Shown: one piece after another, positions 24,701-40,000 of the stretch
How the letters are laid out: every line of letters starts with the position of its first letter
Numbering within the stretch: the first letter of the stretch is position 1
Assembly: GCA_032718475.1 (NCBI GenBank)
Contig: JAUCBJ010005520.1
Coordinates: forward strand, 1 to 64,000
Reading direction: 5' to 3'
Source: Nemertoderma westbladi
Lineage: Eukaryota; Xenacoelomorpha; Nemertodermatida; Nemertodermatidae
Length of the DNA: 64,000 nt
Notes under the pieces: model-generated
The model's input: the letters and a program-made list of their open reading frames with translations, nothing else
Told to the model about the DNA's origin: nothing
Database searches by the model: none
Position numbers and translations under genes: made by a program

Positions 24701-25829
24701 AAACACCCAATCATGTTTGTTCCCCCGACTTTTGCAAACTCGTTCGAACGACGTTACAAAACTTTGGGAAACAAATCTAATTGGCTGGAGTGGTTTCTAT
24801 ACCAAAAAACACCCAATCATGTTTGTTCCCCCGACTTTTGCAATCTCGTTCGAACGACGTTACAAAACTTTGGGAAACAAATCTAATTGGCTGGAGTGGT
24901 TTCTATACCAAAAAACACCCAATCATGTTTGTTCCCCCGACTTTTGCAATCTCGTTCGAACGACGTTACAAAACTTTGGGAAACAAATCTAATTGGCTGG
25001 AGTGGTTTCTATACCAACAAACACCCAACCAAGCTTGTTCCCCCGACCTTTGCAAACTCGTTCGAACGACTTTACAAAACTTTGGGAAACAAATCTAATT
25101 GGCTGGAGTGGTTTCTATACCAAAAAACACCCAATCATGTTTGTTCCCCCGACTTTTGCAATCTCGTTCGAACGACTTTACAAAACTTTGGGAAACAAAT
25201 CTAATTGGCTGGAGTGGTTTCTATACCAACAAACACCCAACCAAGCTTGTTCCCCCGACTTTTGCAAACTCGTTCGAACGACTTTACAAAACTTTGGGAA
25301 ACAAATCTAATTGGCTGGAGTGGATTCTATACCAACAAACACCCAATCAAGTTTGTTTCCACGACTTTTGCAAACTCGTTCGAATGACTTTACAAAACTT
25401 TGGGAAACAAATCTAATTGGCTGGAGTGGTTTCTATACCAACAAACACCCAATCAAGTTTGTTTCCACGACTTTTGCAAACTCGTTCGAACGACTTTACA
25501 AAACTTTGGGAAACAAATCTAATTGGCTGGAGTGGTTTCTATACCAAAAAAACACCCAATCAAGTTTGTTCCCCCGACTTTTGCAAACTCGTTCGAACGA
25601 CTTTACAAAACTTTGGGAAACAAATCTAATTGGCTGGAGTGGTTTCTATACCAAAAAAACACCCAATCATGTTTGTTCCCCCGACTTTTGCAAACTCGTT
25701 CGAACGACTTTACAAAACTTTGGGAAACAAATCTAATCGGCTGGAGTGGTTTCTATACCAATAAACACCCAATCATGTTTGTTCCCCCGACTTTTGCAAA
25801 CTCGTTCGAACGACTTTACAAAACTTTGG
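20950..25829 (+). repeat. Tandem duplication of a 2440-bp higher-order unit
   Basis: Unit 20950-23389 is followed directly by 23390-25829 with the same monomer order. The offset is 2440 bp, which is 23 monomers plus 2 bp, because two monomers in each unit carry an extra A (107 bp). Shared rare markers are TGGATTCTATACC near 22882/25322, TTCGAATGACT near 22943/25383, AATCGGCTGG near 23298/25738 and an ATAAACACC monomer. The first unit overlaps the end of the 6254-bp duplication, so the 2440-bp event came later or extended it. Confidence 0.88.
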
Positions 25830-28800
25830 GAAACAAATCTAATTGGCTGGAGTGGTTTCTATACCAAAAAAACACCCAATCATGTTTGTTCCCCCGACTT
25901 TTGCAAACTCGTTCGAACGACGTTACAAAACTTTGGGAAACAAATCTAATTGGCTGGAGTGGTTTCTATACCAAAAAAACACCCAATCATGTTTGTTCTC
26001 CCGACTTTTGCAAACTCGTTCGAACGACTTTACAAAACTTTGGGAAACAAATCTAATTGGCTGGAGTGGTTTCTATACCAATAAACACCCAATCATGTTT
26101 GTTCCCCCGACTTTTGCAAACTCGTTCGAACGACTTTACAAAACTTTGGGAAACAAATCTAATTGGCTGGAGTGGTTTCTATACCAAAAAACACCCAATC
26201 ATGTTTGTTCCCCCGACTTTTGCAAACTCGTTCGAACGACTTTACAAAACTTTGGGAAACAAATCTAATTGGCTGGAGTGGTTTCTATACCAAAAAAACA
26301 CCCAATCATGTTTGTTCCCCCGACTTTTGCAAACTCGTTCGAACGACTTTACAAAACTTTGGGAAACAAATCTAATTGGCTGGAGTGGTTTCTATACCAA
26401 AAAAACACCCAATCATGTTTGTTCCCCCGACTTTTGCAAACTCGTTCGAACGACTTTACAAAACTTTGGGAAACAAATCTAATTGGCTGGAGTGGTTTCT
26501 ATACCAAAAAACACCCAATCATGTTTGTTCCCCCGACTTTTGCAAACTCGTTCGAACGACTTTACAAAACTTTGGGAAACAAATCTAATTGGCTGGAGTG
26601 GTTTCTATACCAAAAAACACCCAATCATGTTTGTTCCCCCGACTTTTGCAAACTCGTTCGAACGACTTTACAAAACTCGGGGAAACAAATCTAATTGGCT
26701 GGAGTGGTTTATATACCAACAAACACCCAACCAAGCTTGTTCCCCCAACCTTTGCAAACTCGTTTGAACGACTTTACAAAACTCTGGGAAACAAATCTAA
26801 TTGGCTGGAGTGGTTTCTATACCAACAAATACCCAACCAAGCTTGTTCCCCCAACCTTTGCAAACTCGTTCGAACGACTTTACAAAACTTTGGGAAACAA
26901 ATCTAATTGGCTGGAGTGGTTTCTATACCAACAAATACCCAACCAAGCTTGTTCCCCCAACCTTTGCAAACTCGTTCGAACGACTTTACAAAACTCTGGG
27001 AAACAAATCTAATTGGCTGGAGTGGTTTCTATACCAAAAAAACACCCAATCATGTTTGTTCCCCCGACTTTTGCAAACTCGTTCGAACGACGTTACAAAA
27101 CTTTGGGAAACAAATCTAATTGGCTGGAGTGGTTTCTATACCAACAAACACCCAACCAAGCTTGTTCCCCCAACCTTTGCAAACTCGTTTGAACGACTTT
27201 ACAAAACTCTGGGAAACAAATCTAATTGGCTGGAGTGGTTTCTATACCAAAAAACACCCAATCATGTTTGTTCCCCCGACTTTTGCAAACTCGTTTGAAC
27301 GACTTTACAAAACTTTGGAAAACAAATCTAATTGGCTGGAGTGGTTTCTATACCAAAAAACACCCAATCATGTTTGTTCCCCCGACTTTTGCAAACTCGT
27401 TTGAACAACTTTACAAAACTTTGGGAAACAAATCTAATTGGCTGGAGTGGTTTCTATACCAACAAACACCCAACCAAGCTTGTTCCCCCAACCTTTGCAA
27501 ACTCGTTTGAACGACTTTACAAAACTTTGGGAAACAAATCTAATTGGCTGGAGTGGTTTCTATACCAACAAACACCCAACCAAGCTTGTTCCCCCAACCT
27601 TTGCAAACTCGTTCGAACGACGTTACAAAACTTTGGGAAACAAATCTAATTGGCTGGAGTGGTTTCTATACCAACAAACACCCAACCAAGCTTGTTCCCC
27701 CAACCTTTGCAAACTCGTTTGAACGACTTTACAAAACTCTGGGAAACAAATCTAATTGGCTGGAGTGGTTTCTATACCAAAAAACACCCAATCATGTTTG
27801 TTCCCCCGACTTTTGCAAACTCGTTTGAACAACTTTACAAAACTTTGGGAAACAAATCTAATTGGCTGGAGTGGTTTCTATACCAAAAAACACCCAATCA
27901 TGTTTGTTCCCCCGACTTTTGCAAACTCGTTTGAACGACTTTACAAAACTCTGGGAAACAAATCTAATTGGCTGGAGTGGTTTCTATACCAACAAACACC
28001 CAACCAAGCTTGTTCCCCCAACCTTTGCAAACTCGTTTGAACGACTTTACAAAACTCTGGGATACAAATCTAATTGGCTGGAGTGGTTTCCATACCAACA
28101 AACACCCAATCAAGTTTGTTCCCCCGACTTTTGCAAACTCGTTCGTACGACTTTACAAAACTTTGGGAAACAAATCTAATTGGCTGGAGTGGTTTCTATA
28201 CCAACAAACACCCAACCAAGTTTGTTCCCCCGACTTTTGCAAACTCGTTCGTACGACTTTACAAAACTTTGGGAAACAAATCTAATTGGCTGGAGTGGTT
28301 TCTATACCAAAAAACACCCAATCATGTTTGTTCCCCCGACTTTTGCAAACTCGTTTGAACGACTTTACAAAACTTTGGGAAACAAATCTAATTGGCTGGA
28401 GTGGTTTCTATACCAACAAACACCCAATCATGTTTGTTCCCCCGACCTTTGCAAACTCGTTCGAACGACTTTACAAAACTCTGGGATACAAATCTAATTG
28501 GCTGGAGTGGTTTCTATACCAACAAACACCCAATCAAGTTTGTTTCCACGACTTTTGTAAACTCGTTCGAACGACTTTACAAAACTTTGGGAAACAAATC
28601 TAATTGGCTGGAGTGGTTTCTATACCAACAAACACCCAATCATGTTTGTTTCCACGACTTTTGTAAACTCGTTCGAACGACTTTACAAAACTTTGGGAAA
28701 CAAATCGAATTGGCTGGAGTGGTTTCTATACCAACAAACACCCAATCATGTTTGTTTCCACGACTTTTGTAAACTCGTTCGAACGACTTTACAAAACTTT

Positions 28801-31800
28801 GGGAAACAAATCGAATTGGCTTGAGTGGTTTCTATACCAACAAACACCCAATCATGTTTGTTCCCCCGACCTTTGCAAACTCGTTCGAACGACTTTACAA
28901 AACTTTGGGAAACAAATCTAATTGGCTGGAGTGGTTTCTATACCAACAAACACCCAATCAAGTTTGTTTCCACGACTTTTGCAAACTCGTTCGAACGACT
29001 TTACAAAACTTTGGGAAACAAATCTAATTGGCTGGAGTGGTTTCTATACCAACAAACACCCAACCAAGCTTGTTCCCCCAACCTTTGCAAACTCGTTTGA
29101 ACGACTTTACAAAACTCTGGGATACAAATCTAATTGGCTGGAGTGGTTTCTATACCAACAAACACCCAATCATGTTTGTTCCCCCGACTTTTGCAAACTC
29201 GTTCGAACGACTTTACAAAACTTTGGGAAACAAATCTAATTGGCTGGAGTGGTTTCTATACCAACAAACACCCAATCAAGTTTGTTTCCACGACTTTTGT
29301 AAACTCGTTCGAACGACTTTACAAAACTTTGGGAAACAAATCTAATTGGCTGGAGTGGTTTCTATACCAACAAACACCCAATCATGTTTGTTCCCCCGAC
29401 TTTTGCAAACTCGTTCGAACGACTTTACAAAACTTTGGGAAACAAATCTAATTGGCTGGAGTGGTTTCTATACCAACAAACACCCAATCATGTTTGTTCC
29501 CCCGACTTTTGCAAACTCGTTCGAACGACTTTACAAAACTCGGGGAAACAAATCTAATTGGCTGGAGTGGTTCCTATACCAACAAACACCCAACCAAGCT
29601 TGTTCCCCCAACCTTTGCAAACTCGTTTGAACGACTTTACAAAACTCGGGGAAACAAATCTAATTGGCTGGAGTGGTTTCTATACCAACAAACACCCAAT
29701 CATGTTTGTTCCCCCGACTTTTGCAAACTCGTTCGAACGACTTTACAAAACTTTGGGAAACAAATCTAATTGACTGGAGTGGTTTCTATACCAACAAACA
29801 CCCAACCAAGCTTGTTCCCCCAACCTTTGCAAACTCGTTCGAACGACTTTACAAAACTTTGGGAAACAAATCTAATTGACTGGAGTGGTTTCTATACCAA
29901 CAAACACCCAATCATGTTTGTTCCCCCGACTTTTGCAAACTCGTTCGAACGACTTTACAAAACTTTGGGAAACAAATCTAATTGACTGGAGTGGTTTCTA
30001 TACCAACAAACACCCAACCAAGCTTGTTCCCCCAACCTTTGCAAACTCGTTTGAACGACTTTACAAAACTCGGGGAAACAAATCTAATTGGCTGGAGTGG
30101 TTTCTATACCAACAAACACCCAACCAAGCTTGTTCCCCCAACCTTTGCAAACTCGTTTGAACGACTTTACAAAACTCGGGGAAACAAATCTAATTGGCTG
30201 GAGTGGTTCCTATACCAACAAACACCCAATCATGTTTGTTCCCCCGACTTTTGCAAACTCGTTCGAACGACTTTACAAAACTTTGGGAAACAAATCTAAT
30301 TGACTGGAGTGGTTTCTATACCAACAAACACCCAACCAAGCTTGTTCCCCAACCTTTGCAAACTCGTTCGAACGACTTTACAAAACTTTGGGAAACAAAT
30401 CTAATTGACTGGAGTGGTTTCTATACCAACAAACACCCAACCAAGCTTGTTCCCCCAACCTTTGCAAACTCGTTTGAACGACTTTACAAAACTTTGGGAA
30501 ACAAATCTAATTGACTGGAGTGGTTTCTATACCAACAAACACCCAACCAAGCTTGTTCCCCCAACCTTTGCAAACTCGTTCGAACGACTTTACAAAACTT
30601 TGGGAAACAAATCTAATTGACTGGAGTGGTTTCTATACCAACAAACACCCAATCATGTTTGTTCCCCCGACTTTTGCAAACTCGTTCGAACGACTTTACA
30701 AAACTTTGGGAAACAAATCTAATTGACTGGAGTGGTTTCTATACCAACAAACACCCAACCAAGCTTGTTCCCCCAACCTTTGCAAACTCGTTCGAACGAC
30801 TTTACAAAACTTTGGGAAACAAATCTAATTGGCTGGAGTGGTTTCTATACCAACAAACACCCAACCAAGCTTGTTCCCCCAACCTTTGCAAACTCGTTTG
30901 AACGACTTTACAAAACTCGGGGAAACAAATCTAATTGGCTGGAGTGGTTTCTATACCAACAAACACCCAACCAAGCTTGTTCCCCCAACCTTTGCAAACT
31001 CGTTTGAACGACTTTACAAAACTCGGGGAAACAAATCTAATTGGCTGGAGTGGTTTCTATACCAACAAACACCCAACCAAGCTTGTTCCCCCAACCTTTG
31101 CAAACTCGTTTGAACGACTTTACAAAACTCGGGGAAACAAATCTAATTGGCTGGAGTGGTTTCTATACCAACAAACACCCAATCATGTTTGTTCCCCCGA
31201 CTTTTGCAAACTCGTTCGAACGACTTTACAATACTTTGGGAAACAAATCTAATTGGCTGGAGTGGTTTCTATACCAACAAACACCCAACCAAGCTTGTTC
31301 CCCCAACCTTTGCAAACTCGTTTGAACGACTTTACAAAACTCGGGGAAACAAATCTAATTGGCTGGAGTGGTTTCTATACCAACAAACACCCAATCATGT
31401 TTGTTCCCCCGACTTTTGCAAACTCGTTCGAACGACTTTACAATACTTTGGGAAACAAATCTAATTGGCTGGAGTGGTTTCTATACCAACAAACACCCAA
31501 CCAAGCTTGTTCCCCCAACCTTTGCAAACTCGTTCGAACGACTTTACAAAACTTTGGGAAACAAATCTAATTGACTGGAGTGGTTTCTATACCAACAAAC
31601 ACCCAATCATGTTTGTTCCCCCGACTTTTGCAAACTCGTTCGAACGACTTTACAAAACTCTGGGAAACAAATCTAATTGGCTGGAGTGGTTTCTATACCA
31701 ACAAACACCCAACCAAGCTTGTTCCCCCAACCTTTGCAAACTCGTTCGAACGACTTTACAAAACTTTGGGAAACAAATCTAATTGACTGGAGTGGTTTCT

Positions 31801-34800
31801 ATACCAACAAACACCCAACCAAGCTTGTTCCCCCAACCTTTGCAAACTCGTTCGAACGACTTTACAAAACTTTGGGAAACAAATCTAATTGGCTGGAGTG
31901 GTTTCTATACCAACAAACACCCAACCAAGCTTGTTCCCCCAACCTTTGCAAACTCGTTTGAACGACTTTACAAAACTCGGGGAAACAAATCTAATTGGCT
32001 GGAGTGGTTTCTATACCAACAAACACCCAACCAAGCTTGTTCCCCCAACCTTTGCAAACTCGTTTGAACGACTTTACAAAACTCGGGGAAACAAATCTAA
32101 TTGGCTGGAGTGGTTCCTATACCAACAAACACCCAATCATGTTTGTTCCCCCGACTTTTGCAAACTCGTTTGAACGACTTTACAAAACTTTGGGAAACAA
32201 ATCTAATTGACTGGAGTGGTTTCTATACCAACAAACACCCAATCATGTTTGTTCCCCCGACTTTTGCAAACTCGTTTGAACGACTTTACAAAACTTTGGG
32301 AAACAAATCTAATTGACTGGAGTGGTTTCTATACCAACAAACACCCAATCATGTTTGTTCCCCCGACTTTTGCAAACTCGTTTGAACGACTTTACAAAAC
32401 TCGGGGAAACAAATCTAATTGGCTGGAGTGGTTTCTATACCAACAAACACCCAACCAAGCTTGTTCCCCCAACCTTTGCAAACTCGTTTGAACGACTTTA
32501 CAAAACTCGGGGAAACAAATCTAATTGGCTGGAGTGGTTTCTATACCAACAAACACCCAACCAAGCTTGTTCCCCCAACCTTTGCAAACTCGTTTGAACG
32601 ACTTTACAAAACTCGGGGAAACAAATCTAATTGGCTGGAGTGGTTCCTATACCAACAAACACCCAATCATGTTTGTTCCCCCGACTTTTGCAAACTCGTT
32701 TGAACGACTTTACAAAACTTTGGGAAACAAATCTAATTGGCTGGAGTGGTTTCTATACCAACAAACACCCAACCAAGCTTGTTCCCCCAACCTTTGCAAA
32801 CTCGTTTGAACGACTTTACAAAACTTTGGGAAACAAATCTAATTGGCTGGAGTGGTTTCTATACCAACAAACACCCAACCAAGCTTGTTCCCCCAACCTT
32901 TGCAAACTCGTTTGAACGACTTTACAAAACTTTGGGAAACAAATCTAATTGGCTCGAGTGGTTTCTATACCAACAAACACCCAACCAAGCTTGTTCCCCC
33001 GACATTTGCAAACTCGTTCGAACGACTTTACAAAACTTTGGGAAACAAATCTAATTGGCTGGAGTGGTTTCTATACCAACAAACACCCAACCAAGCTTGT
33101 TCCCCCAACCTTTGCAAACTCGTTTGAACGACTTTACAAAACTCGGGGAAACAAATCTAATTGGCTGGAGTGGTTTCTATACCAACAAACACCCAACCAA
33201 GCTTGTTCCCCCAACCTTTGCAAACTCGTTTGAACGACTTTACAAAACTTTGGGAAACAAATCTAATTGGCTGGAGTGGTTTCTATACCAACAAACACCC
33301 AATCATGTTTGTTCCCCCGACTTTTGCAAACTCGTTCGAACGACTTTACAAAACTCTGGGAAACAAATCTAATTGGCTGGAGTGGTTTCTATACCAACAA
33401 ACACCCAACCAAGCTTGTTCCCCCAACCTTTGCAAACTCGTTTGAACGACTTTACAAAACTTTGGGAAACAAATCTAATTGGCTGGAGTGGTTTCTATAC
33501 CAACAAACACCCAATCATGTTTGTTCCCCCGACTTTTGCAATCTCGTTCGAACGACTTTACAAAACTTTGGGAAACAAATCTAATTGGCTGGAGTGGTTT
33601 CTATACCAACAAACACCCAATCAAGTTTGTTTCCACGACTTTTGCAAACTCGTTCGAACGACTTTACAAAACTTTGGGAAACAAATCTAATTGGCTGGAG
33701 TGGTTTCTATACCAACAAACACCCAATCATGTTTGTTCCCCCGACTTTTGCAATCTCGTTCGAACGACTTTACAAAACTTTGGGAAACAAATCTAATTGG
33801 CTGGAGTGGTTTCTATACCAACAAACACCCAATCAAGTTTGTTTCCACGACTTTTGCAAACTCGTTCGAACGACTTTACAAAACTTTGGGAAACAAATCT
33901 AATTGGCTGGAGTGGTTTCTATACCAACAAACACCCAATCATGTTTGTTCCCCCGACTTTTGCAAACTCGTTCGAACGACTTTACAAAACTCTGGGATAC
34001 AAATCTAATTGGCTGGAGTGGTTCCTATACCAACAAACACCCAATCATGTTTGTTCCCCCGACTTTTGCAAACTCGTTCGAACGACTTTACAATACTTTG
34101 GGAAACAAATCTAATTGGCTGGAGTGGTTTCTATACCAACAAACACCCAACCAAGCTTGTTCCCCCAACCTTTGCAAACTCGTTTGAACGACTTTACAAA
34201 ACTTTGGGAAACAAATCTAATTGGCTGGAGTGGTTTCTATACCAACAAACACCCAACCAAGCTTGTTCCCCCAACCTTTGCAAACTCGTTTGAACGACTT
34301 TACAAAACTTTGGGAAACAAATCTAATTGGTTGGAGTGGTTTCTATACCAAAAAACACGCAACCAAGCTTGTTCCCCCGACATTTGCAAACTCGTTCGTA
34401 CGACTTTACAAAACTTTGGGAAACAAATCTAATTGGCTGGAGTGGTTTCTATACCAAAAAACACCCAACCAAGCTTGTTCCCCCGACATTTGCAAACTCG
34501 TTCGAACGACTTTACAAAACTCTGGGATACAAATCTAATTGGCTGGAGTGGTTCCTATACCAACAAACACCCAATCATGTTTGTTCCCCCGACTTTTGCA
34601 AACTCGTTTGAACGACTTTACAAAACTTTGGGAAACAAATCTAATTGGCTGGAGTGGTTTCTATACCAACAAACACCCAACCAAGCTTGTTCCCCCAACC
34701 TTTGCAAACTCGTTTGAACGACTTTACAAAACTTTGGGAAACAAATGAAATTGGCTGGAGTGGTTTCTATACCAAAAAACACCCAATCATGTTTGTTCCC

Positions 34801-35149
34801 CCGACTTTTGCAAACTCGTTTGAACGACTTTACAAAACTCAGGGAAACAAATCTAATTGGCTGGAGTGGTTTCTATACCAACAAACACCCAATCAAGTTT
34901 GTTTCCACGACTTTTGCAAACTCGTTCGAACGACTTTACAAAACTTTGGGAAACAAATCTAATTGGCTGGAGTGGTTTCTATACCAACAAACACCCAACC
35001 AAGCTTGTTCCCCCGACTTTTGCAAACTCGTTTGAACGACTTTACAAAACTCAGGGAAACAAATCTAATTGGCTGGAGTGGTTTCTATACCAACAAACAC
35101 CCAATCATGTTTGTTCCCCCGACTTTTGCAAACTCGTTTGAACGACTTT

Positions 35150-37060
35150 ACAATACTTTGGGAAACAAATCTAATTGGCTGGAGTGGTTTCTATACCAAC
35201 AAACACCCAACCAAGCTTGTTCCCCCGACTTTTGCAAACTCGTTTGAACGACTTTACAAAACTCAGGGAAACAAATCTAATTGGCTGGAGTGGTTTCTAT
35301 ACCAACAAACACCCAATCATGTTTGTTCCCCCGACTTTTGCAAACTCGTTTGAACGACTTTACAATACTTTGGGAAACAAATCTAATTGGCTGGAGTGGT
35401 TTCTATACCAACAAACACCCAACCAAGCTTGTTCCCCCAACCTTTGCAAACTCGTTTGAACGACTTTACAAAACTCTGGGAAACAAATCTAATTGGCTGG
35501 AGTGGTTTCTATACCAACAAACACCCAACCAAGCTTGTTCCCCCGACTTTTGCAAACTCGTTTGAACGACTTTACAAAACTTTGGGAAACAAATCTAATT
35601 GGCTGGAGTGGTTTCTATACCAACAAACACCCAACCAAGCTTGTTCCCCCGACTTTTGCAAACTCGTTTGAACGACTTTACAAAACTCAGGGAAACAAAT
35701 CTAATTGGCTGGAGTGGTTTCTATACCAACAAACACCCAACCAAGCTTGTTCCCCCGACTTTTGCAAACTCGTTTGAACGACTTTACAAAACTCTGGGAA
35801 ACAAATCTAATTGGCTGGAGTGGTTTCTATACCAACAAACACCCAATCATGTTTGTTCCCCCGACTTTTGCAAACTCGTTTGAACGACTTTACAATACTT
35901 TGGGAAACAAATCTAATTGGCTGGAGTGGTTTCTATACCAACAAACACCCAACCAAGCTTGTTCCCCCAACCTTTGCAAACTCGTTTGAACGACTTTACA
36001 AAACTCTGGGAAACAAATCTAATTGGCTGGAGTGGTTTCTATACCAACAAATACCCAACCAAGCTTGTTCCCCCGACTTTTGCAAACTCGTTTGAACGAC
36101 TTTACAAAACTTTGGGAAACAAATCTAATTGGCTGGAGTGGTTTCTATACCAACAAACACCCAACCAAGCTTGTTCCCCCGACTTTTGCAAACTCGTTTG
36201 AACGACTTTACAAAACTCAGGGAAACAAATCTAATTGGCTGGAGTGGTTTCTATACCAACAAACACCCAATCATGTTTGTTCCCCCGACTTTTGCAAACT
36301 CGTTTGAACGACTTTACAATACTTTGGGAAACAAATCTAATTGGCTGGAGTGGTTTCTATACCAACAAACACCCAACCAAGCTTGTTCCCCCAACCTTTG
36401 CAAACTCGTTTGAACGACTTTACAAAACTCTGGGAAACAAATCTAATTGGCTGGAGTGGTTTCTATACCAACAAACACCCAACCAAGCTTGTTCCCCCGA
36501 CTTTTGCAAACTCGTTTGAACGACTTTACAAAACTTTGGGAAACAAATCTAATTGGCTGGAGTGGTTTCTATACCAACAAACACCCAACCAAGCTTGTTC
36601 CCCCGACTTTTGCAAACTCGTTTGAACGACTTTACAAAACTCAGGGAAACAAATCTAATTGGCTGGAGTGGTTTCTATACCAACAAACACCCAACCAAGC
36701 TTGTTCCCCCGACTTTTGCAAACTCGTTTGAACGACTTTACAAAACTCTGGGAAACAAATCTAATTGGCTGGAGTGGTTTCTATACCAACAAACACCCAA
36801 TCATGTTTGTTCCCCCGACTTTTGCAAACTCGTTTGAACGACTTTACAATACTTTGGGAAACAAATCTAATTGGCTGGAGTGGTTTCTATACCAACAAAC
36901 ACCCAACCAAGCTTGTTCCCCCAACCTTTGCAAACTCGTTTGAACGACTTTACAAAACTCTGGGAAACAAATCTAATTGGCTGGAGTGGTTTCTATACCA
37001 ACAAACACCCAACCAAGCTTGTTCCCCCGACTTTTGCAAACTCGTTTGAACGACTTTACA
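35150..37060 (+). repeat. 954-bp (9-monomer) higher-order repeat
   Basis: The monomer sequence around 35175-36020 recurs at +954 bp. Ordered variants marked by ACTCAGGG, ACAATACTTTGGG and ACTCTGGG follow in the same succession. A shorter two-monomer (212-bp) alternation of ACTCAGGG and ACAATACTTTGGG is seen at 35069-35380 and again at 37083-37700. Confidence 0.75.
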
Positions 37061-40000
37061 AAACTTTGGGAAACAAATCTAATTGGCTGGAGTGGTTTCT
37101 ATACCAACAAACACCCAACCAAGCTTGTTCCCCCGACTTTTGCAAACTCGTTTGAACGACTTTACAAAACTCAGGGAAACAAATCTAATTGGCTGGAGTG
37201 GTTTCTATACCAACAAACACCCAATCATGTTTGTTCCCCCGACTTTTGCAAACTCGTTTGAACGACTTTACAATACTTTGGGAAACAAATCTAATTGGCT
37301 GGAGTGGTTTCTATACCAACAAACACCCAACCAAGCTTGTTCCCCCGACTTTTGCAAACTCGTTTGAACGACTTTACAAAACTCAGGGAAACAAATCTAA
37401 TTGGTTGGAGTGGTTTCTATACCAACAAACACCCAATCATGTTTGTTCCCCCGACTTTTGCAAACTCGTTTGAACGACTTTACAATACTTTGGGAAACAA
37501 ATCTAATTGGCTGGAGTGGTTTCTATACCAACAAACACCCAACCAAGCTTGTTCCCCCGACTTTTGCAAACTCGTTTGAACGACTTTACAAAACTCAGGG
37601 AAACAAATCTAATTGGTTGGAGTGGTTTCTATACCAACAAACACCCAATCATGTTTGTTCCCCCGACTTTTGCAAACTCGTTTGAACGACTTTACAATAC
37701 TTTGGGAAACAAATCTAATTGGCTGGAGTGGTTTCTATACCAACAAACACCCAACCAAGCTTGTTCCCCCAACCTTTGCAAACTCGTTCGAACGACTTTA
37801 CAAAACTTTGGGAAACAAATCTAATTGACTGGAGTGGTTTCTATACCAACAAACACCCAACCAAGCTTGTTCCCCCGACTTTTGCAAACTCGTTTGAACG
37901 ACTTTACAATACTTTGGGAAACAAATCTAATTGGCTGGAGTGGTTTCTATACCAACAAACACCCAACCAAGCTTGTTCCCCCAACCTTTGCAAACTCGTT
38001 TGAACGACTTTACAAAACTCTGGGAAACAAATCTAATTGGCTGGAGTGGTTTCTATACCAAAAAACACCCAATCATGTTTGTTCCCCCGACTTTTGCAAA
38101 CTCGTTTGAACGACTTTACAAAACTTTGGGAAACAAATCTAATTGGCTGGAGTGGTTCCTATACCAACAAACACCCAATCATGTTTGTTCCCCCGACTTT
38201 TGCAAACTCGTTTGAACGACTTTACAAAACTTTGGGAAACAAATCTAATTGGCTGGAGTGGTTTCTATACCAACAAACACCCAATCAAGTTTGTTTCCAC
38301 GACTTTTGCAAACTCGTTCGAACGACTTTACAAAACTTTGGGAAACAAATCTAATTGGCTGGAGTGGTTTCTATACCAACAAACACCCAATCATGTTTGT
38401 TCCCCCGACTTTTGCAAACTCGTTCGAACGACTTTACAAAACTCTGGGATACAAATCTAATTGGCTGGAGTGGTTCCTATACCAACAAACACCCAATCAT
38501 GTTTGTTCCCCCGACTTTTGCAAACTCGTTCGAACGACTTTACAATACTTTGGGAAACAAATCTAATTGGCTGGAGTGGTTTCTATACCAACAAACACCC
38601 AACCAAGCTTGTTCCCCCAACCTTTGCAAACTCGTTTGAACGACTTTACAAAACTTTGGGAAACAAATCTAATTGGCTGGAGTGGTTTCTATACCAACAA
38701 ACACCCAACCAAGCTTGTTCCCCCAACCTTTGCAAACTCGTTCGAACGACTTTACAAAACTCTGGGATACAAATCTAATTGGCTGGAGTGGTTCCTATAC
38801 CAACAAACACCCAATCATGTTTGTTCCCCCGACTTTTGCAAACTCGTTTGAACGACTTTACAAAACTTTGGGAAACAAATCTAATTGGCTGGAGTGGTTT
38901 CTATACCAACAAACACCCAACCAAGCTTGTTCCCCCAATTTTTGCAAACTCGTTTGAACGACTTTACAAAACTTTGGGAAACAAATGAAATTGGCTGGAG
39001 TGGTTTCTATACCAAAAAACACCCAATCATGTTTGTTCCCCCGACTTTTGCAAACTCGTTCGAACGACTTTACAAAACTTTGGGAAACAAATCTAATTGG
39101 CTGGAGTGGTTTCTATACCAACAAACACCCAACCAAGCTTGTTCCCCCGACTTTTGCAAACTCGTTTGAACGACTTTACAAAACTCAGGGAAACAAATCT
39201 AATTGGCTGGAGTGGTTTCTATACCAACAAACACCCAATCATGTTTGTTCCCCCGACTTTTGCAAACTCGTTTGAACGACTTTACAAAACTCGGGGAAAC
39301 AAATCTAATTGGCTCGAGTGGTTTCTATACCAAAAAACACCCAATCATGTTTGTTCCCCCGACTTTTGCAAACTCGTTCGAACGACTTTACAAAACTTTG
39401 GGAAACAAATCTAATTGGCTGGAGTGGTTTCTATACCAACAAACACCCAACCAAGCTTGTTCCCCCGACATTTGCAAACTCGTTCGAACGACTTTACAAA
39501 ACTTTGGGAAACAAATCTAATTGGCTGGAGTGGTTTCTATACCAACAAACACCCAACCAAGCTTGTTCCCCCAACCTTTGCAAACTCGTTTGAACGACTT
39601 TACAAAACTCTGGGAAACAAATCTAATTGGCTGGAGTGGTTTCTATACCAAAAAAACACCCAATCATGTTTGTTCCCCCGACTTTTGCAAACTCGTTCGA
39701 ACGACTTTACAAAACTTTGGGAAACAAATCTAATTGGCTGGAGTGGTTTCTATACCAACAAACACCCAACCAAGCTTGTTCCCCCGACATTTGCAAACTC
39801 GTTCGAACGACTTTACAAAACTCTGGGATACAAATCTAATTGGCTGGAGTGGTTCCTATACCAACAAACACCCAATCATGTTTGTTCCCCCGACTTTTGC
39901 AAACTCGTTTGAACGACTTTACAAAACTTTGGGAAACAAATCTAATTGGCTGGAGTGGTTTCTATACCAACAAACACCCAACCAAGCTTGTTCCCCCAAC

